Assembly (NCBI GenBank): GCA_944319745.1
Contig: CALUET010000012.1
Coordinates: 1 to 64,000 of the forward strand
Direction of reading: 5' to 3'
Source of the DNA: an uncultured Phocaeicola sp.
GTDB taxonomy: Bacteria > Bacteroidota > Bacteroidia > Bacteroidales > Bacteroidaceae
Length of the DNA stretch: 64,000 bases
In this document: positions 33,908 to 43,177 of the stretch, one piece after another
How positions within the stretch are numbered: the stretch's first letter is position 1
Layout of the letters: every line of letters begins with the position of its first letter
Program-made: the position numbers and the translations under genes
The notes under the pieces: model-generated
Told to the model about the DNA's origin: nothing
Database searches by the model: none
Seen by the model: only the letters and a program-made list of their open reading frames with translations

Positions 33908-34348
33908 ATGTCATTAAATAAAGTACAGCTTATTGGCAATGTAGGAAAAGATCCCGATGTGAGATATTTGGACGGCGGCGTAGCTGTTGCTACCTTTCCT
34001 TTGGCAACAACCGAGCGGGGATATACCCTGGCAAACGGCACGCAGGTTCCGGAACGTACCGAATGGCATAACATCGTGTTGTGGCGAGGTTTGGCTGAGA
34101 CTGCGGAGAATTACGTGCATAAAGGCGATAAGTTGTATATAGAAGGCAAAATTCGTTCTCGTTCTTACGATGATAAAAACGGAATAAAGCGCTATGTTGT
34201 TGAGATTTTTGCCGACAATATGGAAATGCTTACGCCCCGTTCTTCCCAGTCGGGCGCATCGGTGGCTCCTCAGGCCGGGAAAGTATCACCGGAAACTTCC
34301 TCTTCGGAATCGCCAAAGGCTGCGGATTCGGACGATTTGCCATTCTGA
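33908..34348 (+). CDS. ssb: single-stranded DNA-binding protein
   Basis: Coats single-stranded DNA in replication and repair. The OB fold covers residues 1-105 (MSLNKVQLIGNVGKDPDVRYLDGG at the start, here in outline), followed by a short Ser/Pro-rich linker and the acidic protein-docking tail ending DDLPF. Length (146 aa) is typical. It follows mutY by 13 bases. Confidence 0.96.
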   Translation: MSLNKVQLIGNVGKDPDVRYLDGGVAVATFPLATTERGYTLANGTQVPERTEWHNIVLWRGLAETAENYVHKGDKLYIEGKIRSRSYDDKNGIKRYVVEIFADNMEMLTPRSSQSGASVAPQAGKVSPETSSSESPKAADSDDLPF

Positions 34349-34390
34349 ATGACGGATAAAAGAACAGATGTTTAACTAAAATAGATTTCC

Positions 34391-35746
34391 TTGGACCCTG
34401 ACTCGTATTTAGTTTTTGGGGAGAATGTCTCGGATAATCTTTCCGCAACTTCTCCCACCATTGGAGCGTTTATTGCTTTGTTTCTGGCAATAATTCTATT
34501 ATTTGTTTCTGCGTATATTTCGGCATCCGAAATAGCATTCTTCTCTCTTTCGCCTTCGGAAAAAAATGAATTGGATAACGGACGGCATGCTTCTTACAAG
34601 CGTATAAAGAACCTGTTGGCCGATTCCGAGCGGCTTTGGGCTACATTGGCTATAGCAAATACCTTTGTAAACGTGGTGATTATCATTTCGGGGGCTTATT
34701 TCTTTTATCAAACGACGGCCGGAGCGGAATACTCTGCATGGGGCTTTTTACTGCTTGCTGTTATTCTTGTCTTTCTCTTGCTGTTGTTTGGTGAAATCAT
34801 TCCCAAGATCTATTCCGTGCGTTTTCCCCTTAAATTTTGCCGCAAGTCGGCATCATTCGTCTCATTGTTGTATGTGCTTTTCAAACCATTCTCCACTCTG
34901 TTTGTGAAATCGGCCTCGTTTGTGAACCGGATGGGGCAGATGCGTACGGCAAAAGGCCTTTCGGTAGACGAACTTTCCAAGGCATTGGAACTTACAGACA
35001 AGAAGGAACTTTCCGAAGAGGGGACGATGCTTGAGGGAATCATTCGTTTTGGCGAGGAGACAGCAAAGGAGATTATGACATCCCGTCTCGATATGGTCGA
35101 CCTGGAAATTACGGCCACGTATTCGGAAGTATTGAAATGTATTGTCGACAATGCTTATTCGCGTATCCCGGTATATCAGGAGTCTCGCGACAATATAAAG
35201 GGAATTTTGTATATAAAAGATTTGTTGCCTTACCTGCAAAAAGACAATGATTTTAAGTGGCAGTCTCTGATTCGTCCGGCATACTTTGTGCCGGAAACAA
35301 AAATGATCGACGATCTTTTGCGAGACTTTCAGGCGAATAAGATTCATATTGCCATTGTGGTGGACGAATTTGGTGGCACTTCGGGTATCGTAACGATGGA
35401 AGATATCATTGAGGAGATCGTGGGAGAGATTAACGATGAATACGATGATGAGGAACGAACTTATGTAAAGTTGACCGAAAACTCTTACATCTTCGAAGCA
35501 AAAACACTGCTTTCCGACTTCTATAAGATACTGAAAATCGATCCGGATGAATTTGAGGATGTGGTGGGAGATGCCGATACCTTGGGAGGTTTGTTGCTTG
35601 AACTGAAAGGAGAATTCCCGGTGTTGCATGAAATCATTAATTACTCTTGCTACCGTTTTGAGGTGCTTGAAGTGGATTCGCGCCGTATCCTGAAAGTGAA
35701 AGTCACAAGAGATCTTTCATTGGATGTAGAAAAGAAAGACGAATAA
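34391..35746 (+). CDS. gldE: GldE-like CNNM/CorC-family hemolysin-type membrane protein
   Basis: CBS-domain membrane protein of the CNNM/HlyC-CorC family, in the ssb-linked position that defines gldE in Bacteroidetes. It starts with TTG (MDPDSYLVFGEN), giving 451 residues. Order: a CNNM membrane domain (about 25-165, ISASEIAFFSLSPSEKNEL), a CBS pair (about 210-330, with DEFGGTSGIVTMEDIIEEIVGE), and a C-terminal CorC_HlyC domain. gldE is tied to gliding in Flavobacterium, but it also occurs in non-gliding Bacteroidales, where ion transport or envelope roles are suspected. No gldD follows here. Confidence 0.9.
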   Translation: MDPDSYLVFGENVSDNLSATSPTIGAFIALFLAIILLFVSAYISASEIAFFSLSPSEKNELDNGRHASYKRIKNLLADSERLWATLAIANTFVNVVIIISGAYFFYQTTAGAEYSAWGFLLLAVILVFLLLLFGEIIPKIYSVRFPLKFCRKSASFVSLLYVLFKPFSTLFVKSASFVNRMGQMRTAKGLSVDELSKALELTDKKELSEEGTMLEGIIRFGEETAKEIMTSRLDMVDLEITATYSEVLKCIVDNAYSRIPVYQESRDNIKGILYIKDLLPYLQKDNDFKWQSLIRPAYFVPETKMIDDLLRDFQANKIHIAIVVDEFGGTSGIVTMEDIIEEIVGEINDEYDDEERTYVKLTENSYIFEAKTLLSDFYKILKIDPDEFEDVVGDADTLGGLLLELKGEFPVLHEIINYSCYRFEVLEVDSRRILKVKVTRDLSLDVEKKDE

Positions 35747-35756
35747 TCTGCGTGTT

Positions 35757-36404
35757 ATGCCGTTGTATAAGCGTTGGAAAGACAATAATGCCGAATGGGC
35801 TGTCTGGAAAGTTACGGAGACCGATGAGGAACTTCTTCGCTGGCTTTCAGAAAATCTGTCTTATGCCGAAGAATTGGCGCGGTTGAAGTCTTCGGCCCGC
35901 CGAACGGAATATCTGGCGGTGCGCGTACTTTTGAAAACATTGTTGGGGAAAGAATGTGAAATAGCCCACCATCCTTCGGGAAAACCTTATTTGCCGGATG
36001 CCGGTCTTCATGTCACGATATCACATACTTGCGGGTATGTTTCTGTGGGAATTCATCCGGATAGGGAGGTGGGGATGGATATAGAGCAACGCACGCATCG
36101 GGTTGAGCGGGTAAAAAATTACTTTCTTCATGCCGATGAAATGCAGGAGTTTGAGGCATTGCCGCCCAATGATATGCTTGATTGGTTGTTGCTTCATTGG
36201 TCGGCTAAAGAGACAATGTTTAAGATTCTCGACCGGGAGGGTGTCAGTTTACGGCAGCATTTCCGCATATTGCCGTTCGTTTTACACGCAGAAGGAACCA
36301 TGAACGGACTTGAAACTTTTACGGGGAAGGAACATGCCTTTGCCATCAAATATTTTATCACTCCCCATTTTGTATGTACTTGGTGCACGTCTTTATTGCC
36401 GTAG
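35757..36404 (+). CDS. 4'-phosphopantetheinyl transferase superfamily protein
   Basis: Transfers the phosphopantetheine arm from CoA to carrier proteins. The 215-residue protein resembles the Sfp type: HHPSGKPYLP (about 75-84), the metal motif VGMDIEQRTHRVERV and the second motif HWSAKETMFKI. The target carrier protein is not encoded nearby; gene order after gldE is common in Bacteroidales. Its last 12 bases overlap the end of the convergent GH16 gene. Confidence 0.9.
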   Translation: MPLYKRWKDNNAEWAVWKVTETDEELLRWLSENLSYAEELARLKSSARRTEYLAVRVLLKTLLGKECEIAHHPSGKPYLPDAGLHVTISHTCGYVSVGIHPDREVGMDIEQRTHRVERVKNYFLHADEMQEFEALPPNDMLDWLLLHWSAKETMFKILDREGVSLRQHFRILPFVLHAEGTMNGLETFTGKEHAFAIKYFITPHFVCTWCTSLLP

Positions 36405-37175
36405 TACGTACATTTTAACCCAGTCTATTTCCATTTCTGCAGGAAAGTCTTCGGGATTTACCTTACCTACCCAGTTCCCTTCCATTTGCATGTCGATTAA
36501 TAGATAGAAAGGTGTGCCGAACGGATATTGACCTTTTTGGCTTGTTTCGATACGCGGATAGGTAAAAGTGTGGATTCCGTTGATGGAAAATACCAGGCTG
36601 TCCGGCAGTATTTCTACGGCATATACGTTATATTCGTCAGGATTTATGCGGCCCGTACTCCCGTGGGGTGGGTTGTTTTCCTCTTTCAATACGTATGTGT
36701 AATAAGAATGTACGGTTTGATAGGCTATGGAGTCGTGGTTTAATCTTTCCATAATATCTATTTCTCCACCGTCAGGCCATCGGCCTTTTTCGGGTAACAT
36801 CCAGATAGCCGGCCAGGCTCCCTGTGCTCCTTGTAGTTTTGCTTTTACTTCTACCTTGCCGTAGGTCAGTGTCTTTTTGCCTTTTGTGAAGACTCCTGCC
36901 GTAATGTAAGGAGACGGATCGTCGGGAACAATGTTTTCATTTATTTTTCCTTTGAGGATAAGATTGCCGTTTCTCACTTCGTACAGAGACGGTTCGTCCG
37001 ACATGTGTTTGTCCCACTCGCTTTCTCCGCGGGGAATCTTGCTCCAGTATTTCTCGTTTATTGCCGGGCCGTTGAAGTTTTCTTCCCAAAATAATTCATA
37101 TACGGGCTGCTGTGCTTGCAGAAAACCTCCCGTAAATAATCCGAAAAGTATTGCTGAAATGTATTTTGCTTTCAT
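36393..37175 (-). CDS. secreted glycoside hydrolase family 16 protein
   Basis: Beta-glucanase-type enzyme (laminarinase/lichenase clan). Signal peptide (residues 1-21, ending GFLQAQ), then a single GH16 jelly roll with the catalytic motif GGEIDIME (nucleophile and acid/base Glu separated by I-D-I-M) and the substrate-cleft segment GAWPAIWMLPEKGRWPDGG. The 260-residue length fits one catalytic domain without a binding module. No SusC/D pair or other hydrolase is adjacent, so the substrate cannot be set; beta-1,3 or mixed-linkage glucan is likely by family. Confidence 0.9.
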   Translation of the reverse strand: MKAKYISAILFGLFTGGFLQAQQPVYELFWEENFNGPAINEKYWSKIPRGESEWDKHMSDEPSLYEVRNGNLILKGKINENIVPDDPSPYITAGVFTKGKKTLTYGKVEVKAKLQGAQGAWPAIWMLPEKGRWPDGGEIDIMERLNHDSIAYQTVHSYYTYVLKEENNPPHGSTGRINPDEYNVYAVEILPDSLVFSINGIHTFTYPRIETSQKGQYPFGTPFYLLIDMQMEGNWVGKVNPEDFPAEMEIDWVKMYVLRQ

Positions 37176-37237
37176 GGTTGTATGGAAAAATCATTTCTTC
37201 AAAAATAAAGTTTCCCCGCGGTAAAAGCAAAAAAAGA

Positions 37238-39016
37238 TTAGTTTTTCTGAAGTGTAAAGACGAATTCCAATCCGCCGTTGGGTGCATTCTTTGCAAAGAT
37301 AGTTCCGCCGTGAAACAAGACAGCGTTCTTGACAATGGCCAGTCCCAAGCCCGTACCTCCCAACTTGCGTGAGCGTCCTTTGTCTATTCGGTAGAATCGT
37401 TCGAACAAACGTGTCAGGTGCTCTTCGGCAACTCCTACGCCCGTATCGGAGAAACTGAAGTAATAAAGTTTCTCGTCTTCCCGGAAACAGCGGATGGTTA
37501 TCTGCACGTTTGTTCCGGCGTATGCTATGACGTTGTCGGTTAAATTGCGGAATATGGAGTAAAGCAATGAGTTGCTTCCGCAAATGGTCAGGTTGTCGGG
37601 AAGCAGATTATTCACTTTAATCTGTTTTTTCTCGAGGTTTAAGGCCACTTCATTCAGCATGTTTTCTACAAGTTTGCTGATGTTTATGTATTCTTTTTCC
37701 ACTAAATCGGGAGCTTCGTCCATGCGTGTAAGTACGGAGATGTCGCGTAAAAGCAAGGTGAGCCGGTTGCTTTGTGCATAACTTCGCTCAAGGAATGTCT
37801 GTTTCATGTCGGCTTTCATCTCCGGATTATTCAGAATTGTTTCCAAATATCCCTGAATGCTGCTTACAGGTGTCTTCAGCTCATGAGCAATGTTTTGGGT
37901 TAATTGACGTTTCAGACGCGCCTGTTCTTCTTCCTGCGTGATGTCGCTGATAGAAATTTCAAACGATAAATCTTGGAAAATAATGCATTCTATCAGGAAA
38001 AAGCGTGCGTTCTTATGCAGATGAATCGACGTCCTTTTTTCTTCCTTCCCGAAATTGTTTTCATTCTTTTTCAGGAATGTTTCAATGGGTTTTAGTTCGG
38101 GGATGCTGAAAACTTCCTCGATGGAGGTCAGATTCCAGTCGGAAATCGTGTTGGCATATTGCGTGAAAAGACTGTTCACAAGGATTTCCTTCCGCTCTTT
38201 TGTGAAGACTCCGAGTCCCTCGCGCGAGGTTTGAAGGTGGGAAATAAGCTTTTCTCTTTCTATGTACAATGCTTCTTTTGCCCGGTGAAGCCGTTTGTAT
38301 ATCTTAATAATGTGCTGTGAAATTTCTCCTAATTCGTTCTTCGGGAATGTTTGAAGAATGTCCGTTTCTATCGGTTCGTTTCGGTCGGCTTTCAAGGCGA
38401 ACTGCTGAAGTTTGGTAACCGACATGCCCAGTTTGCGCGTAAGGCTGTAAAGAAAGATGATAAGACACAGGCTTATGGCAAGCGTAAACCAGATAAAATC
38501 TGAATTTGCATTGAAGTATTCACTCAGTTTCAAGGTATAAGGCAATGCCGAACGTACTATTAAATGCTGCTCGGGAAAATAGTGTGCTGAATAAAAGAAT
38601 TCTTCATCTTGTACGCTTTCCGACCGTCGACTGATGGAATAACCGCTTCCGTAGTTTAAAGCATCCTGCACCTCCTTCCGGTCGGAATGGTTATTTAAAA
38701 GACTTCGGTCCTTTTGTACGTTGTCATAAATAACCTCTCCTGTGGAAGAAATCAGTGTTATGCGTAAATTAGGAATGGTATGTGCTGCGATGTATGCCTG
38801 CAGACTGTCGGTATTGAGCCGGCCGTTTCTGTTGATAAAGTCGTAAAGTTGCTGGTTATAGTTCTGCAGCTGCATGTTAAGCAATTCGGTTTTATAGGAT
38901 TTTTCCCGCCCGTATTGAAAGCATAAAAAGCAGAAAGCAAAAGCAATGAATGCAGAAATTGCAGTCAGAAATAACCGCTGACTGAATGACAGAGTGTGGA
39001 AAGAGAATTCTTTCAT
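37238..39016 (-). CDS. membrane sensor histidine kinase
   Basis: Sensor of the two-component system with the adjacent regulator (13 bases apart). The 592-residue protein has membrane segments at about 14-34 and 172-192 flanking a 140-residue extracytoplasmic sensor, a PAS-like region (about 255-360), HisKA with phospho-acceptor His378 (NIAHELKTPVSSI), and an HATPase with the N box NLTDNVIAY, DTGVGV and GGTGLGLAIV. It resembles PhoR-type kinases. The signal is unknown. Confidence 0.93.
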   Translation of the reverse strand: MKEFSFHTLSFSQRLFLTAISAFIAFAFCFLCFQYGREKSYKTELLNMQLQNYNQQLYDFINRNGRLNTDSLQAYIAAHTIPNLRITLISSTGEVIYDNVQKDRSLLNNHSDRKEVQDALNYGSGYSISRRSESVQDEEFFYSAHYFPEQHLIVRSALPYTLKLSEYFNANSDFIWFTLAISLCLIIFLYSLTRKLGMSVTKLQQFALKADRNEPIETDILQTFPKNELGEISQHIIKIYKRLHRAKEALYIEREKLISHLQTSREGLGVFTKERKEILVNSLFTQYANTISDWNLTSIEEVFSIPELKPIETFLKKNENNFGKEEKRTSIHLHKNARFFLIECIIFQDLSFEISISDITQEEEQARLKRQLTQNIAHELKTPVSSIQGYLETILNNPEMKADMKQTFLERSYAQSNRLTLLLRDISVLTRMDEAPDLVEKEYINISKLVENMLNEVALNLEKKQIKVNNLLPDNLTICGSNSLLYSIFRNLTDNVIAYAGTNVQITIRCFREDEKLYYFSFSDTGVGVAEEHLTRLFERFYRIDKGRSRKLGGTGLGLAIVKNAVLFHGGTIFAKNAPNGGLEFVFTLQKN

Positions 39017-39029
39017 CTATGGAAACTGT

Positions 39030-39716
39030 TTATTCGCATTCGAAACAATATCCGTATCCTAACCGCGTAACGATATGTTTGCCGTATTGTCCTATCTTTT
39101 TGCGGAGGCGCGTGATGTTTACATCTATCGTTCGGTCGAGCACATATACCTCGTCGTTCCATACTTTCCCCAGGATATCCTCGCGGGAGAATACGCGTCC
39201 TTGATTCTGAAGGAGCAGTAAAAGTATTTCAAATTCCTTTTTCGTCAAAGAAATTTCTTCATTGTCTATCATTACTTTCTTTTTTGGAATGTCGATGACA
39301 AGGCCTTTATATTGTAATTTTTCTTCTTCTTTCATTTGGACCCCCGCCGTTCTTCTGAGGACGGCTTTCACCCTCATGACGACTTCGCGCAGAGAAAACG
39401 GCTTGGATATATAGTCGTCTGCTCCCAGATTAAACCCGGTGACAGTATCGTTTTCGGTATCTTTTGCTGTAATGAATATGATGGGAATATTGGCCGTTTC
39501 CTTGTTTTTCTTCAACATACGCGCCATTTTGAAGCCGGAAATCTCGCCCATCATCACATCCAATAGCAACAAGTTGTATTGTGGCAGGTTTAAATTCAGT
39601 GCTTCTTCGGCAGAATTTGCCGTATCAACGGTATATCCTTCTATTTCGAGGTTGAACTTTAAGATCTCACACAAGTCTTCTTCATCATCAACAACCAGTA
39701 TTTTATAATCGTTCAT
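39030..39716 (-). CDS. OmpR/PhoB-family response regulator
   Basis: DNA-binding response regulator, 228 residues. Receiver domain with the acidic pair DDEED, phospho-acceptor Asp53 (LLLLDVMM) and Lys105 (SKPFSLRE); winged-helix domain from about 130 with LTKKEFEILLLLLQNQGRVFSRE and DVNITRLRKKIG, ending near residue 225 (GYGYCFE). First gene of the pair with the kinase. Target genes cannot be named from sequence. Confidence 0.94.
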   Translation of the reverse strand: MNDYKILVVDDEEDLCEILKFNLEIEGYTVDTANSAEEALNLNLPQYNLLLLDVMMGEISGFKMARMLKKNKETANIPIIFITAKDTENDTVTGFNLGADDYISKPFSLREVVMRVKAVLRRTAGVQMKEEEKLQYKGLVIDIPKKKVMIDNEEISLTKKEFEILLLLLQNQGRVFSREDILGKVWNDEVYVLDRTIDVNITRLRKKIGQYGKHIVTRLGYGYCFECE

Positions 39717-39818
39717 AAGCGTTTGTTTCTGTTTTTATAATGTAATTTTGGTTTCTTTTTCTGCGACAAAGAAAAAAAACTTTTATTTCTTGTCTATGAA
39801 ATAATTGTTACAAAAGCA

Positions 39819-40868
39819 TTACAGGCCGGGGCGAGTGAACTCTCCGGCGATGGGGCGAGTCATTTCGTTTCGTATTTCTTTGGGGGTAAGATTGTGGCCC
39901 AGTAAGAACATCAACTTGGTCAGTACGCTTTCCACCGTAGAGTCGTAACCGCTGATTACGCCGGCATCCAGCAAATGAAGTCCGGTTTCATACCGTTCCA
40001 TTTCCACCATTCCGGTCTGGCATTGCGAGATGTTGACTATAACGATGCCGCGTTGTGTTGCATCTTTCAGCAATTTTATGAACCAGGACTGTTGTGGTGC
40101 ATTGCCCGAACCGTATGTTTTCAGAATTACGGCGCGGAGTCCCGGGGTATGTAACAGCGTGTTTACGATTTTTTCTTGTATTCCGGGGAAGATTGTAAGG
40201 ATGATTACATTCGTGTCGAACGCATAATGCGGATGCATTGGTATTGACGGATCCGCTTTTCTTATTCGTTCATAATTGTATTTTATGTGGATCCCTGCTG
40301 TTGCCAGTGCCGGGTAATTGAAGGAACGAAAGGCATTGAAGTTCTCGGCATTGATTTTGGTCGTCCGGTTTCCCCGCAGCAAATGATTCTCAAAAAAGAT
40401 ACAAACTTCGGGAACGACGGCGGTGCCGTCGGGATATTTTGCGGCGGCTATCTCGATGGATGTAATTAAGTTTTCTTTTCCATCGGTACGTAACATGCCA
40501 ATGGGGAGCTGACTTCCCGTCAAAATAATAGGCTTACTGAGATTTTCAAGCATAAAACTTAATGCAGACGCGGTGTAAGCCATCGTATCTGTTCCGTGTA
40601 AAATAACAAAACCATCGAAATAATCGTAGTTATAGTGGATGATCTTTACGATTTTTGCCCACATGGAAGGTTCCATATCCGAGGAATCTATGGGCGGATT
40701 GAACTGGTAAGATGCGATACGATAATTAAAACGTTTCAGCTCAGGAACGTTTTCTTGTAACTGATCGAAGTCGAAAGCTTCCAAAGCTCCCGTCTCCGGG
40801 TTTTCGATCATTCCAATTGTTCCTCCTGTATAAATGAGCAAAACGGAAGGGCATTTAGGTGTAAACAT
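39819..40868 (-). CDS. ansA: type I L-asparaginase
   Basis: Hydrolyses asparagine to aspartate and ammonia. The ATG at 40868 (MFTPKCPSVLLIYTGGTIGMI) gives 349 residues; an upstream ATG at 40904 overlaps the -7 promoter element and is not used. Both catalytic threonine motifs are present: IYTGGTIG and HGTDTMAYTASAL. No signal peptide, so the cytoplasmic type. Monocistronic. Confidence 0.93.
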   Translation of the reverse strand: MFTPKCPSVLLIYTGGTIGMIENPETGALEAFDFDQLQENVPELKRFNYRIASYQFNPPIDSSDMEPSMWAKIVKIIHYNYDYFDGFVILHGTDTMAYTASALSFMLENLSKPIILTGSQLPIGMLRTDGKENLITSIEIAAAKYPDGTAVVPEVCIFFENHLLRGNRTTKINAENFNAFRSFNYPALATAGIHIKYNYERIRKADPSIPMHPHYAFDTNVIILTIFPGIQEKIVNTLLHTPGLRAVILKTYGSGNAPQQSWFIKLLKDATQRGIVIVNISQCQTGMVEMERYETGLHLLDAGVISGYDSTVESVLTKLMFLLGHNLTPKEIRNEMTRPIAGEFTRPGL

Positions 40869-40893
40869 CTTAAATGTTGGGCTTAATTTGGCA

Positions 40894-40901
40894 CAAAGAT
40901 A
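40894..40901 (-). promoter_or_regulatory. probable -7 element of ansA
   Basis: TATCTTTG on the minus strand, 25 bases before the chosen ATG; -33 element weak. Confidence 0.5.
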
Positions 40902-40929
40902 CACATAACTACTGAAAAGAGGAAGTGTG

Positions 40930-40971
40930 GCCTGTATAAAATAACAAAATGTTTTGTTGTAAAATACAGGC
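40930..40971. terminator. long inverted repeat between trpA and ansA
   Basis: A near-perfect AT-rich palindrome: GCCTGTATAAAATAACAAAA (40930-40949) opposes TTTTGTTGTAAAATACAGGC (40952-40971), mismatched at a few central positions. It lies just past the trpA stop and upstream of ansA transcription. It lacks a clear T run on the minus strand, so it may end trp transcription only partly or stabilise the mRNA end. Confidence 0.5.
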
Positions 40972-40989
40972 GCTCTTTCCTGAAACGTC

Positions 40990-41766
40990 CTATTCTTTCA
41001 GTGCATTCAACAGGTTGTTTGCTGCGATTTCTGCGTTTCCTTTTGCTTCTTCAAGCAGGGTGATGAATTTGCTGCCCACGATGCATCCGGCAGAATGTGC
41101 CGCGGCTGCTTCGTATGTCTGCCGGTTGGATATGCCGAAGCCCACCAGACACGGGTTTTTGAGATGCATCTTTTCGATGCGGCTGAAGTAGGCTTGTTTT
41201 CGGGCGTCGAAGTCATTTTGTTCACCCGTCGTGGCGGCCGAGGAAACCATATAGATAAATCCGTCTGTATTATCGTCTATTTGGCGGATTCTTTCCTCGC
41301 TTGTTTCGGGGGTTATCAGCATGATTATTTTTACATCATGCCTTTGGGCCACCGGGCGATAGGTTTCCATGTATTCATGAAACGGCAGGTCCGGAATAAT
41401 TACCCCGTCGATTCCGTGCGTTTGACAGTCCTGAAAGAAACGTTCAAAACCATATTGCATGATGGGGTTCAGGTAACCCATCAGGATAAGCGGTATTGAA
41501 ATTTCCCGGCGGATGCCTTCCAGTTGTTTGAACAACGTGCGCAGTGTCATCCCGTTTCTCAATGCTTGTGTGGCTGCATGCTGTATGACCGGTCCGTCGG
41601 CCATCGGATCACTGAAAGGTATTCCTATTTCAAGCATCTGAACGCCGCGGCCTGCCAACGTGCGGATGATGTCGGTCGTACTGTCGAGTGTAGGGAAACC
41701 CGCGCAAAAATAAATAGAAAGGATGTCTTTTTTCTGTTCTTTAAATAGAGAATTAATGCGGTTCAT
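40990..41766 (-). CDS. trpA: tryptophan synthase alpha subunit
   Basis: Cleaves indole-3-glycerol phosphate to indole and glyceraldehyde 3-phosphate. The 258-residue TIM barrel has LEIGIPFSDPMADGPVIQ (catalytic Glu in LEIGIPFSDP and the catalytic Asp in the family loop DGVIIPDLPFHEY). Last gene of the trp operon: its ATG overlaps the trpF stop by four bases (41763-41766), so translation is probably coupled. Confidence 0.96.
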   Translation of the reverse strand: MNRINSLFKEQKKDILSIYFCAGFPTLDSTTDIIRTLAGRGVQMLEIGIPFSDPMADGPVIQHAATQALRNGMTLRTLFKQLEGIRREISIPLILMGYLNPIMQYGFERFFQDCQTHGIDGVIIPDLPFHEYMETYRPVAQRHDVKIIMLITPETSEERIRQIDDNTDGFIYMVSSAATTGEQNDFDARKQAYFSRIEKMHLKNPCLVGFGISNRQTYEAAAAHSAGCIVGSKFITLLEEAKGNAEIAANNLLNALKE

Positions 41767-42380
41767 GGTTGTAATGTTTTAAATTTTTCTATAAAAGTTC
41801 GTAATGATTCGGCATCTTTCTCGGCCGGTGCTGTTTCAAATCCGCTGTTCAGGTCGATACCTGCCCAGCGGGGATGAGTGAACCGGCCGAGTTGTTCCAG
41901 GCTGTCGGGCGTGATGCCTCCGCTCAGCAGAAAAGGCGTTTTTCCGCAATATCCGGCCAGTATATTCCAGTCGAATTGCTTCCCCGAGCCGCCATAACCC
42001 GGTGTGGAAGTGTCGAAAAGGAAGTATTCGCAGGCAGATTCATATTCTTTTGTCGGAATAATGTCTGACATTTGTTTTACGGAAAAAGCTTTTATAACGT
42101 GAAATCCCTCATTCTTGAGATGTAAACAAAGCGAAGGACTTTCTGTGCCGTGCAGTTGCAGATAATTGAGCCTGAGCCTTTTTGCCATCTCACATAAGTA
42201 TGTAAGTGGGGCATTGACGAATACTCCCACTCTTTTTGTGCGCTCGGGCAGATATGTAAGCGCCGTTCCTATAAACCGGGGAGAACGGTCGTAGCAGATA
42301 AACCCCATCCAGTCTGCTCCGGTTTGTTCCACGGAGCGGATGTTTTCTTCCCGTCGCATGCCACAGACTTTTACTATCAT
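41763..42380 (-). CDS. trpF: phosphoribosylanthranilate isomerase
   Basis: Rearranges phosphoribosylanthranilate to its CdRP form. The ATG at 42380 (MIVKVCGMRREENI) gives 205 residues, with the catalytic Cys in KVCGMR and the Asp in FLFDTSTPGYGGSGKQFDW. A longer frame back to 42629 runs inside trpC and is rejected. It overlaps trpC by four bases upstream and trpA by four bases downstream. Confidence 0.95.
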   Translation of the reverse strand: MIVKVCGMRREENIRSVEQTGADWMGFICYDRSPRFIGTALTYLPERTKRVGVFVNAPLTYLCEMAKRLRLNYLQLHGTESPSLCLHLKNEGFHVIKAFSVKQMSDIIPTKEYESACEYFLFDTSTPGYGGSGKQFDWNILAGYCGKTPFLLSGGITPDSLEQLGRFTHPRWAGIDLNSGFETAPAEKDAESLRTFIEKFKTLQP

Positions 42381-43165
42381 AAGGCAAGAGAATTGATGAA
42401 TTCGGCTAACGTATTGCCCGGGTTTTCGGTCTTCATAAACGTTTCTCCGATTAGAAATCCCCGGTACCCTGCCCGGCGCAACTGCCTGATTGCTTCCGGA
42501 CTTGATATTCCGCTTTCGGAAACCTTGAGCAGATCCGTGTGGAGCTTTTCGGCCAGACGAAAAGAATTCTGCGTGTCGGTATGGAATGTCCCTAAGTTTC
42601 TGTTGTTGACTCCCACCATATCGGTGCATTCGTTTATGTATTCTAATTCCGTCTCATCGTGAACTTCAAGCAAAACTTCCAGGTTGAGTTCGTGCGCCTG
42701 GCGGGATAATGTGATACATTCTTTGGGAGAAAGTACCGCGGCTATCAGCAGGATGGCATCCGCTCCAGCCAGTTTTGCTTGCAGAAGCTGGTATCGGTCA
42801 ACGATAAACTCTTTGCGCAATATCGGGATGTTTACCGTTTCCCGGGCATCCATCAGGTCTTTTATCGTTCCTCCGAAGAACGCATTGTCCGTCAAGATTG
42901 AGAGTGCAGCAGCTCCTGCCTGCTGGTAGGATGCCGGAATAACGGAAGCGTTCCCGTTTTGATGTATCCATCCGGCCGAAGGAGAGCGCCGTTTAAATTC
43001 GGCAATGATGCCGTGAGGAGAGGAGGCGAGTGCCTGTTTCATGCTTCTGCATGGCGCAAGTTCCTCTAATTTCCTTTCGAGCTCTAACTCGGGAACCGCC
43101 TCTTTTTGTCGGACTATTTCGATACGTTTGTGTGCAACGATTTCTTGTAAAATATCTTTTTTCAT
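42377..43165 (-). CDS. trpC: indole-3-glycerol phosphate synthase
   Basis: Ring closure of CdRP to indole-3-glycerol phosphate. The ATG at 43165 (MKKDILQEIVAHKRIEI) gives 262 residues; a TTG at 43177 is possible but has no family support. TIM-barrel markers: IIAEFKRRSPSAGWI (catalytic Lys), LRKEFIVDRYQL and KVSESGISSPEAI. It is a separate protein, not fused to TrpF as in E. coli. Confidence 0.95.
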   Translation of the reverse strand: MKKDILQEIVAHKRIEIVRQKEAVPELELERKLEELAPCRSMKQALASSPHGIIAEFKRRSPSAGWIHQNGNASVIPASYQQAGAAALSILTDNAFFGGTIKDLMDARETVNIPILRKEFIVDRYQLLQAKLAGADAILLIAAVLSPKECITLSRQAHELNLEVLLEVHDETELEYINECTDMVGVNNRNLGTFHTDTQNSFRLAEKLHTDLLKVSESGISSPEAIRQLRRAGYRGFLIGETFMKTENPGNTLAEFINSLAL

Positions 43166-43177
43166 AGGTCTTTTCAA

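Noticed and set aside
34862-35629. 255-codon minus-strand frame inside gldE
   Set aside because: Antisense shadow of a clear coding region with no recognisable motif.
36393-36404. Overlap of the PPTase and GH16 genes as a sign of mis-assembly
   Set aside because: A 12-base convergent overlap of two intact genes is ordinary.
37238-39716. RprX/RprY two-component pair of Bacteroides fragilis
   Set aside because: Kinase and regulator are of the general PhoR/OmpR type, but I cannot match their sequences to RprXY, so no symbol is given.
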